NCBI RefSeq assembly: GCF_002814235.1
Contig: NZ_PHSU01000048.1
Coordinates: 1-44,365 of the forward strand
Direction of reading: 5' to 3'
Length of the DNA: 44,365 nucleotides
Origin: Pseudomonas sp. QS1027
Lineage (GTDB): Bacteria; Pseudomonadota; Gammaproteobacteria; Pseudomonadales; Pseudomonadaceae
In this document: one piece after another, positions 26,454 through 32,642 of the stretch
How the letters are laid out: every line of letters begins with the position of its first letter
How positions within the stretch are numbered: the stretch's first letter is position 1
Position numbers and translations under genes: made by a program
Notes under the pieces: generated by a model
Seen by the model: only the letters and a program-made list of their open reading frames with translations
Databases searched by the model: none
Told to the model about the DNA's origin: nothing

Positions 26454-26921
26454 TCAGCTGGAAAGCGCCGCCTTGCGCATCCGCCAGGCCATGGCCAGCC
26501 AGACGCAGGTCACGCCGGCGAACTTCGAGCCCAGGGCGGTGAGGATCACCCCCGGGGTCAGCGCGCCGATCAGGCCGAAGAAGATAAAGGTGTCCAGCGG
26601 GATGCTCAGTGCCGAACTTATCCACAGGCGATCGTGCAGCGGGCGCTTGGTGATGCTGAAGACCAGCCAGTCGATGCATTCGGAGATGGCGAAGGCGGTG
26701 GCACTGGCCAGGGCGATGGCCGGCTCGGAGGTGAAGTAGGACAGCAGCAGCGCCGCGATCATCGCGACAATCGCACCGTGGCCGAAACGGGTCTGGACCA
26801 TGTCGCGCAGGATAAACACCAACCCGCCCCAGGCCGACCAGATGATGTCCAGGTGCGGCGCGGCGGAGAAGGCGAAGTTGATCAGCACGACGCTGGCGAT
26901 GTAGGCGATAAGAAAGAGCAT
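26454..26921 (-). CDS. VUT family (DUF165) transporter, queuosine-precursor-transporter-like
   Basis: An inner-membrane protein of 155 residues with four to five hydrophobic segments. It matches the VUT/DUF165 family, whose E. coli member YhhQ imports the queuosine precursors preQ0 and preQ1. Family features seen here include NFAFSAAPH, the acidic helix ISECIDWLVFS, and LSIPLDTFIFFGLIG. The ATG at 26921 (MLFLIAYIASVVLINF) starts with the first helix; the longer upstream frame is GC-driven shadow. It is shorter than YhhQ, and the substrate may be another small metabolite. It lies downstream of the DUF1289 gene on the same strand, 64 bp apart. Confidence 0.82.
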   Translation of the reverse strand: MLFLIAYIASVVLINFAFSAAPHLDIIWSAWGGLVFILRDMVQTRFGHGAIVAMIAALLLSYFTSEPAIALASATAFAISECIDWLVFSITKRPLHDRLWISSALSIPLDTFIFFGLIGALTPGVILTALGSKFAGVTCVWLAMAWRMRKAALSS

Positions 26922-26985
26922 GGGTTGCAGACTACCTTGTCTATGTAGCCGTATAGGGTACGTCAGCAACCGCACAGGGCCAAGC

Positions 26986-27192
26986 TCAAGACTTTGTCGG
27001 CATCCACAACAACCCACCGGCCTTGGCCCGCTCATGACAGCGCCCGAGCACCTCGCGGCGCTCGTTGTTGTCCATGCGGCTCCAGCGGGTGATCTCCTCG
27101 ACCGTGCGCTGGCAACCGATGCAGATGTCCTGTTCATCCAGCGCGCAGATGCTCACGCAAGGCGAAGGCAGCGGACGTTCGGGCGTGCTCAT
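26986..27192 (-). CDS. DUF1289 domain-containing protein
   Basis: A 68-residue soluble protein with the DUF1289 cysteine pattern: SPCVSICALDEQDICIGCQR (three to four Cys that may bind a metal or cluster), followed by TVEEITRWSRMDNNERREVL. Function is unknown. Its start codon overlaps the stop of the gamma-carbonic anhydrase gene (ATGA at 27189-27192), so translation is probably coupled. Similar small genes are widespread in proteobacteria and often sit near Nudix, transport or tRNA-modification genes. Confidence 0.88.
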   Translation of the reverse strand: MSTPERPLPSPCVSICALDEQDICIGCQRTVEEITRWSRMDNNERREVLGRCHERAKAGGLLWMPTKS

Positions 27193-27713
27193 GCTTCGTC
27201 AACCGCCAGGTCGCGGGCATAACGCTGGGCGTTGTGCACATAGTGGGCCGCGCTAGCTTCGAGCATTTTCTTCTGCGCCTCGGTCAACTCGCGGACCACC
27301 TTGCCCGGCGAGCCCATCACCAGCGAACCGTCGGGGATTTCCTTGTTCTCGCCGATCAGGGCATTGGCGCCGATGATGCAGTGCTTGCCGATCTTCGCGC
27401 CGTTGAGGATCACCGCGTTGATCCCGATCAGGCTGTAGTCGTCCACCGTGCAGCCATGGAGCATGGCGTTGTGGCCAATGGTCACCCCGGTGCCGATGGT
27501 CAGCGGATAGCCCATGTCGGTGTGCATCACCGTGCCATCCTGGACGTTGCTGTTACGGCCGATCAGGATCAGTTCGTTGTCGCCACGCAACACCGCGTTG
27601 AACCAGACACTGGCGCCCTCCTCCAGCCGGACCTTGCCGACCAGGGTCGCATTGGGCGCCACCCAGCTCTGCGGATGCGTCTCGACCCGGGCATCGCCCA
27701 GACGGTATTTCAT
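27189..27713 (-). CDS. Gamma carbonic anhydrase family protein
   Basis: A 174-residue left-handed beta-helix protein of hexapeptide repeats, a trimer in relatives (E. coli YrdA/PaaY type). Metal-ligand histidines are visible in VMHTDMGYPLTIG and TIGHNAMLHG, the pattern of gamma carbonic anhydrases, though many members have no proven activity. The ATG at 27713 (MKYRLGDARVETHPQ) follows GAGGACAA and gives the common family length. Its stop overlaps the start of the DUF1289 gene by four bases. CoA-thioesterase activity has been reported for PaaY; nothing here supports a phenylacetate pathway. Confidence 0.9.
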   Translation of the reverse strand: MKYRLGDARVETHPQSWVAPNATLVGKVRLEEGASVWFNAVLRGDNELILIGRNSNVQDGTVMHTDMGYPLTIGTGVTIGHNAMLHGCTVDDYSLIGINAVILNGAKIGKHCIIGANALIGENKEIPDGSLVMGSPGKVVRELTEAQKKMLEASAAHYVHNAQRYARDLAVDEA

Positions 27714-27753
27714 AGGGTTGTCCTCAAGGCTCACGACCACCTGAACGGCGGTT

Positions 27754-28353
27754 CTAGATGTTGATAAAGCGTTCAGGGGGATTGTGCAGGCTGATCTGGG
27801 CGTCATACAACAGGTTGACCAGTTCGACGATCATGATCGCCGTCAGCCCCCAGATCTTGTACTCGCCAAAGCGGTAGCTGGGCACGTACCAGCTGCGCCC
27901 CTGGTAGTCGATGCGATGGGTATGCTCGCGCGGGTCCTGGCGGAAAAACTCCAGGGGCACATTGAACACCGCGGCGATCTCGGCGTCGTTGGCCCGATAG
28001 TCGACAAAGTCCGGTACTACCCCGACGTAAGGCGTGACCTTGATGCCATGCAGGGAGATCAATGGACTGAGGGGCCCGATGATTTCCACCAGCCCCGGCG
28101 GCAGGCCGATTTCTTCTTCGGCTTCGCGCAGGGCGGTGAAGACCAGGTCCGGATCCTCCGGATCACGGCGCCCGCCGGGAAAGGCCACCTCGCCACCGTG
28201 GGTCGACAGGCCGCTGGCGCGCAGGGTCAGCACCAGCTCAGGTTCGTCACTACGGGTAATAGGCACCAGTACCGCCGCCTCGGGAAAACGACGGTCCGTT
28301 TCCAGGGGGCGGGGCGTATGGCTGCTGACCCGTCGAAGTAACTCATCCAGCAT
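27754..28353 (-). CDS. CoA pyrophosphatase (Nudix hydrolase, NudL/YeaB type)
   Basis: A 199-residue Nudix protein of the UPF0035/CoA-pyrophosphatase branch, which cleaves CoA and its derivatives to phosphopantetheine and 3',5'-ADP. The full Nudix box GGRRDPEDPDLVFTALREA with EEEIGLP is intact, including the REAEEE metal-binding run. Upstream of it is AVLVPITRSDEPELVLTLRA, and the family LLxxHxF-like features follow. The start MLDELLRRVSSHTP is typical. It is divergent from the second Nudix gene at 28501, with 147 bp between the starts. The gamma-carbonic anhydrase gene lies 40 bp downstream on the same strand. Confidence 0.9.
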   Translation of the reverse strand: MLDELLRRVSSHTPRPLETDRRFPEAAVLVPITRSDEPELVLTLRASGLSTHGGEVAFPGGRRDPEDPDLVFTALREAEEEIGLPPGLVEIIGPLSPLISLHGIKVTPYVGVVPDFVDYRANDAEIAAVFNVPLEFFRQDPREHTHRIDYQGRSWYVPSYRFGEYKIWGLTAIMIVELVNLLYDAQISLHNPPERFINI

Positions 28354-28500
28354 GGCTGATCTCGATTTGCGGCTTACCCGGCATCATGCACCAAAAGAAG
28401 TGGCCTGCCCAAGCCCCGGACGTTGCCATGTCGCGAAAGCACAACTTGCCGACAGACCGCCGCCCACGCGAAGATAGGCGCATTGCCAAGAGAATCCAGC

Positions 28501-29055
28501 ATGAAGTTCTGTAGCCAATGCGGCAAACCGGTGAGTCAACGCATACCCGAGGGCGACACGCGCCTGCGTTTTGTCTGCGACCACTGCGACACCATTCATT
28601 ACCAGAACCCCAATATCGTCGCCGGCTGCCTGCCGGTCTGGGGCACCCAGGTCCTGCTCTGCCGCCGTGCCATCGAGCCGCGCCGGGGTTACTGGACCTT
28701 GCCCGCGGGCTTTATGGAAAACGGCGAGACCGTGGAACAGGCCGCTCGCCGGGAAACCCTGGAAGAGGCTTGCGCGCAGGTGCGTAACCTGAGCATCTAT
28801 ACACTGATCGACGTACCGCATATCAACCAGGTGCATGTGTTCTACCGTGCCGAACTGGTGGACCTGGAATTTGCCGCCGGCGAAGAAAGCCTGGAAGTCC
28901 GCCTGTTCGAAGAACACGAGATCCCCTGGTCCGAACTGGCGTTCCGCACCGTGGGACGGACCCTGGAATGCTTCTACGCCGACCGCCCGACCGAGCAGTA
29001 CCCGGTTCGCAGCGAAGCCGTGCCGCCCATGGCGCCACGCGGCACTGCCCAATAA
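28501..29055 (+). CDS. Nudix hydrolase with N-terminal zinc ribbon
   Basis: A 184-residue protein with a four-cysteine ribbon (C4, C7, C26, C29) followed by a Nudix domain. The box reads GFMENGETVEQAARRETLEE and then ACA, so the glycine of the consensus REUXEEXGU is Cys here while the metal-binding REXXEE remains. The ribbon-plus-Nudix layout recalls NudC, but the NADH-pyrophosphatase tail motif is absent and the protein is much shorter, so the substrate is unassigned. The ATG at 28501 is chosen because the first ribbon Cys follows at once. The L,D-transpeptidase gene starts 34 bp downstream. Confidence 0.88.
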   Translation: MKFCSQCGKPVSQRIPEGDTRLRFVCDHCDTIHYQNPNIVAGCLPVWGTQVLLCRRAIEPRRGYWTLPAGFMENGETVEQAARRETLEEACAQVRNLSIYTLIDVPHINQVHVFYRAELVDLEFAAGEESLEVRLFEEHEIPWSELAFRTVGRTLECFYADRPTEQYPVRSEAVPPMAPRGTAQ

Positions 29056-29089
29056 TCAGAAACGTTTCACCTTCAGGGATACCGTTTTA

Positions 29090-29593
29090 ATGCGCTGGTT
29101 GTTCGTTGTCTTCTGCCTGTCGTTCGCCGCTCTGTCCCAGGCCTCCGCCGCCGACCCGCTGAACGGCAAAATCATCGAGAAGATCCTGGTTCTCAAGTCC
29201 GCCCATCAGTTGCAACTGATCAGTGACGGCAAGCCACTGAAGACCTATCGCATTTCCCTGGGCCGAAACCCCAAGGGCCAGAAACTCATCGCCGGCGACC
29301 GCCGCACGCCCGAAGGCTTCTATTGGGTGGACTGGCGCAAGACCAGCGACAAATACAATCTGTCGATGCACCTGTCCTACCCCAATATCAGCGACTCGGC
29401 CCGCGCCCGCCGTGAAAACGTGGACCCCGGCGGCATGATCATGATCCACGGCACCCCGGATTCCGAGGACTACCCGGAACAGCTGTTCCACACCCTGGAC
29501 TGGACCGACGGCTGCGTGGCCATGCGCAACGTCGATATGCGCGAGGTCTGGAACCTGGTCAAGGACGGCACCATGGTAGAAATCCGCCCCTGA
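29090..29593 (+). CDS. L,D-transpeptidase family protein (YkuD domain)
   Basis: An exported protein of 167 residues with a signal peptide (MRWLFVVFCLSFAALSQASA, cleavage near residue 20) and a YkuD domain. The active-site pattern is present: MIMIHGTPDSEDYP supplies the conserved His, and WTDGCVAMRNVDM supplies the catalytic Cys within the SxGC-type motif (D in place of S). Such enzymes make 3-3 crosslinks in peptidoglycan or attach proteins to it; some short members are amidase-like. It probably shares the transcript of the Nudix gene upstream and ends at a strong terminator (29627-29658). Confidence 0.92.
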   Translation: MRWLFVVFCLSFAALSQASAADPLNGKIIEKILVLKSAHQLQLISDGKPLKTYRISLGRNPKGQKLIAGDRRTPEGFYWVDWRKTSDKYNLSMHLSYPNISDSARARRENVDPGGMIMIHGTPDSEDYPEQLFHTLDWTDGCVAMRNVDMREVWNLVKDGTMVEIRP

Positions 29594-29626
29594 GCCGAAC
29601 CACCCTGATACCACTGACTCATCCAA

Positions 29627-29658
29627 CGCCCGTCATGCTCCCCATGACGGGCGTTTTT
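29627..29658 (+). terminator. Rho-independent terminator after the L,D-transpeptidase gene
   Basis: Perfect 11 bp stem CGCCCGTCATG (29627-29637) and CATGACGGGCG (29643-29653) with loop CTCCC, followed by TTTTT (29654-29658). It insulates the nag promoter just downstream. Confidence 0.93.
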
Positions 29659-29684
29659 ATTGCACTCGAAGGAAACCACTGGCA

Positions 29685-29723
29685 TTGACATGGTATTCAA
29701 GTGGTATTACTTTAATCACCACT
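29685..29723 (+). promoter_or_regulatory. nag operon promoter with candidate GntR operators
   Basis: A consensus -35 TTGACA (29685-29690) is followed 17 bp later by a weak -10 TACTTT (29708-29713). Overlaid are direct repeats TGGTATT (29691-29697 and 29702-29708) and an inverted repeat AGTGGT (29700-29705) with ACCACT (29718-29723). TGGTAT-type half sites recall NagR/HutC-class GntR operators. Their position over the promoter suggests autoregulated repression by the downstream regulator, with relief by an amino-sugar phosphate. Confidence 0.65.
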
Positions 29724-29767
29724 GTCCGAGTGCAAAATTTCTAACAAACGCACAGGAAAAATCCTAC

Positions 29768-30499
29768 ATGAACGACATCCTCGCCCTGCGACCCGACGAG
29801 TCCCAGCCGACACCGCTCTACCTGCAACTGGCGCGCAACCTGGAAGCGGCGATTCATGCCGGCCAGTGGAAAGCCGAACAGGCATTGCCCTCGGAGCGCA
29901 ACCTGAGCGAGCTGTTGAGTATTTCCCGCGTCACCGCGCGCAAGGCCCTGGAAGTCCTCCTGGAACAAGGCCTGATCCGTCGCAGCCAGGGCTCCGGAAC
30001 CTTTATCACCCCACGCCTGGAACAACCCCTCTCCCGCCTGTCGAGTTTCAGCGAACGCCTGCGGGCCAAGGGTTTTGTCCCCGGCTCGCGCTGGCTGGAA
30101 CGCGAGATCGCCTTGCCGAGCCATGAGGAACTGATCCGCCTGGCGTTGTCGCCACGGGACCAGGTGACCCGGCTCAAGCGCCTGCGCACCGCCGACGACA
30201 CCGTCATGGCCATCGAGATGAGCACCCTGCCCGCCGCCCTGCTGCCCGATCCCGAGGCCGTCGGCGATTCGCTCTACGCCTTCCTCGACAGCATCGGCCG
30301 TCCGGTGGTACGGGCCCTGCAACACATTCGCGCGATCAACGCCTCGGCCGAATTCGCCGCGCTGGTGGGCATCGAGCCCGGCACCGCGATGCTGCTGATG
30401 ACCCGTGTCGGCTACCTCGAGGACAACACCCCCATCGAGCTGACCGACACCTACTGCCGTAACGACTACTACGACTTCGTCGCCGAACTGCGGCGTTAG
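29768..30499 (+). CDS. nagR: GntR family regulator of N-acetylglucosamine genes (HutC/UTRA class)
   Basis: A DNA-binding repressor of 243 residues. It has an N-terminal GntR winged helix (about 12-78; LPSERNLSELLSISRVTARK is the recognition region) and a C-terminal UTRA effector domain (about 95-235). The ATG at 29768 starts MNDILALRPDESQPTPLYLQ, with the GntR domain close behind. It is the first gene of the nag operon, 19 bp before nagA, and candidate operator repeats lie on its own promoter. By analogy with Bacillus NagR and related regulators the effector is likely glucosamine-6-phosphate or GlcNAc-6-phosphate; this is inference. The symbol is given from context. Confidence 0.85.
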   Translation: MNDILALRPDESQPTPLYLQLARNLEAAIHAGQWKAEQALPSERNLSELLSISRVTARKALEVLLEQGLIRRSQGSGTFITPRLEQPLSRLSSFSERLRAKGFVPGSRWLEREIALPSHEELIRLALSPRDQVTRLKRLRTADDTVMAIEMSTLPAALLPDPEAVGDSLYAFLDSIGRPVVRALQHIRAINASAEFAALVGIEPGTAMLLMTRVGYLEDNTPIELTDTYCRNDYYDFVAELRR

Positions 30500-30518
30500 C
30501 CTGTTCAGAGAGCCTGCC

Positions 30519-31610
30519 ATGTCCGAAGACAACATTCTCACCCCGCAAGGCTGGATTCGCGGCCGCTTGCTGCACCAGCACGGCAAGGTCACGCAGATCG
30601 AGGGCACACCCTGCGATCCGAGTGAAAACGACCTGCCGTACCTGCTGCCCGGTTTTATCGACCTGCACGTCCACGGCGGCGGCGGCAAGGACATCATGCA
30701 GGGTGGCGACGCCTTCGAGACCATCGCCCGCACCCACCTGCGCTTCGGCACCACCTCGCTGCTGGCCACCACCATGACCGCGCCGCCCGAGGAAATCAGC
30801 GAGATCCTCGGCCAACTCGGGGCCTATTGCGAACAGCGCCAGCCCGGCACCGCCCGGGTCCTCGGCGTGCACCTGGAAGGCCCGTTCATCAACCCCGGCA
30901 AACTCGGCGCGCAACCGAACTTCGCCCACACCGCGATCAGCGCCGAAGTCGAGGACTACCTGCGCCTGGCGCCGATCCGGGTGATCACCATCGCCCCGGA
31001 AATCGCCGGCCATGCCGCGTTGATCCGTGACCTCAGCGCACGGGGCATCCGCATGCAGATCGGCCATACCCTGGGCAGCTACGAAGAAGGTGTCGCCGCC
31101 CTCGAAGCCGGCGTCACCAGCTTCACCCACCTGTATAACGCCATGAGCCCGCTGCATCACCGCGAGCCCGGTATCGTCGGCGCCGCCCTGGCCCACGCCC
31201 GTTATGCCGAACTGATCCCCGACCTGCTGCATGTGCACCCCGGCGCCATGCGCGTGGCCCTGCGCTCGATTCCCTGCCTGTATTGCGTCACCGATTCCAC
31301 GGCGGCGGCCGGCATGCCCGACGGCGAGTACAAGCTGGGCAGCCACACCGTGACCAAATGCCTGGGCGGCGTACGCCTGGCGGACGGCACCCTGGCCGGC
31401 AGCACCCTGACCATGGACCAGGCCCTGCGCAACCTGGTGAAGATCGGCCTGCCCCTGGCCGAAGCCTCGCAACGCCTCTCGCAATTCCCCGCCGACTACC
31501 TCGGCCTGCCCGAGCGCGGACGCCTGCAAACCGGCAGTTGGGCCGACTGCGTGCGCCTGGACCGTTCACTGACACTGACCTCGATCATGGTCGAAGGAGA
31601 AGTCCAATGA
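30519..31610 (+). CDS. nagA: N-acetylglucosamine-6-phosphate deacetylase
   Basis: Removes acetate from GlcNAc-6-phosphate in the cytosol. The 363-residue amidohydrolase shows H50 and H52 in GFIDLHVHGGGGKD, E120 in GVHLEGPFINPGKLG, H183 (QIGHTLGSYE), H204 (SFTHLYNAMSPLHHREPG) and the catalytic D259 in YCVTDSTAAAG, with the late segment ADGTLAGSTLTMDQAL as in NagA. All catalytic and metal-binding positions I can check are present. Its TGA overlaps the ATG of the following SIS gene (ATGA at 31607-31610), so translation of the two is coupled. Confidence 0.97.
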   Translation: MSEDNILTPQGWIRGRLLHQHGKVTQIEGTPCDPSENDLPYLLPGFIDLHVHGGGGKDIMQGGDAFETIARTHLRFGTTSLLATTMTAPPEEISEILGQLGAYCEQRQPGTARVLGVHLEGPFINPGKLGAQPNFAHTAISAEVEDYLRLAPIRVITIAPEIAGHAALIRDLSARGIRMQIGHTLGSYEEGVAALEAGVTSFTHLYNAMSPLHHREPGIVGAALAHARYAELIPDLLHVHPGAMRVALRSIPCLYCVTDSTAAAGMPDGEYKLGSHTVTKCLGGVRLADGTLAGSTLTMDQALRNLVKIGLPLAEASQRLSQFPADYLGLPERGRLQTGSWADCVRLDRSLTLTSIMVEGEVQ

Positions 31611-32629
31611 CTTCCAGAATGCTTGAAGAGGCGCTGTCGGCCCACGAGGCGGTCAGCCGCCAGTTGCAACAGCTCGATACACGGCTGATGGCCCTCGGCG
31701 CGCGGCTGCGCGAGCAACCGCCGCAGGTGGTGATGACCGTCGCCCGTGGCAGCTCCGACCACGCCGCGAGCTACTTCGCCTATATCGCCATGCAGCAGAC
31801 CGGGGTCCCGGTGGCTTCCCTGCCAATGTCGGTGGTGACCCTGCAACACTCGCCGCTGCAAGTCAGCGGCCAGGCGGTGCTGGCCTTTTCCCAGTCCGGC
31901 CAGAGCCCTGATCTGGTGGACAGCCTGTGCCTGCTGCGTGAACGCGGCGCGCTGACGGTGGCCCTGGTCAACGCCGCGGACTCGCCACTGGAGGCCGCCT
32001 GTGAATATGCGATCCCGCTGCTGGCCGGGCCGGAACAAAGCGTGGCAGCGACCAAAAGCTTTATCGCCACCCTCAGCGCCAGTGCGCGGCTGCTCGGCCA
32101 CTGGCACCAGGACCCGGCCTTGCTCGCCGCCGGAGAAGCCCTGCCGCAAGGCCTGCGCCAGGCCGCGACCCGCGACTGGAGCAAGGCCATCGAGACCCTG
32201 CGCGACTGCGAACGGCTGATGGTGATCGGTCGTGGCGCCGGTTTCGCCATCGCCCAGGAAGCGGCACTGAAATTCAAGGAAACCTCGGCGATCCAGGCCG
32301 AAGCCTTCAGCAGCGCGGAAGTCCGCCACGGCCCCATGGCCCTGATCGACGCCGGCTACCCGTTGCTGGTCTTCGCCCCACGCGGCGCGGAACAAGCCGG
32401 GCTGCTCAAGCTCGCCGCCGAGATGCGCCAGCGCGGTGCCCGGGTGTTGCTGGCAGCGCCACCGGACGTGGCCGAACGCGACCTGGACCTGTGTTGCGCC
32501 GAACACCCGGCCCTCGATCCGATCCTCGCAATCCAGAGTTTCTACGTGATGGCCGCCCACCTGGCCGTGGCCCGTGGCATGGACCCCGACCAACCGCGCC
32601 ACCTGAGCAAAGTCACCCGTACCCACTGA
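31607..32629 (+). CDS. SIS-domain glucosamine-6-phosphate deaminase (NagB-II type)
   Basis: A 340-residue protein made of two SIS (sugar isomerase) domains (about 30-170 and 195-330), like the C-terminal half of GlmS without the glutaminase. VARGSSDHAASYFA and FSQSGQSPDLVDSL are phosphosugar-binding loops, and ETSAIQAEAFSSAEVRHGP is the isomerase active-site region. Following nagA and lacking any classical hexameric NagB in the operon, it most likely turns glucosamine-6-phosphate into fructose-6-phosphate and ammonia, as shown for the non-orthologous NagB-II of Shewanella. The reverse GlmS-like synthesis is impossible without a glutaminase domain. The start overlaps the nagA stop. Confidence 0.9.
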   Translation: MTSRMLEEALSAHEAVSRQLQQLDTRLMALGARLREQPPQVVMTVARGSSDHAASYFAYIAMQQTGVPVASLPMSVVTLQHSPLQVSGQAVLAFSQSGQSPDLVDSLCLLRERGALTVALVNAADSPLEAACEYAIPLLAGPEQSVAATKSFIATLSASARLLGHWHQDPALLAAGEALPQGLRQAATRDWSKAIETLRDCERLMVIGRGAGFAIAQEAALKFKETSAIQAEAFSSAEVRHGPMALIDAGYPLLVFAPRGAEQAGLLKLAAEMRQRGARVLLAAPPDVAERDLDLCCAEHPALDPILAIQSFYVMAAHLAVARGMDPDQPRHLSKVTRTH

Positions 32630-32642
32630 CGAGTACAGCGCC

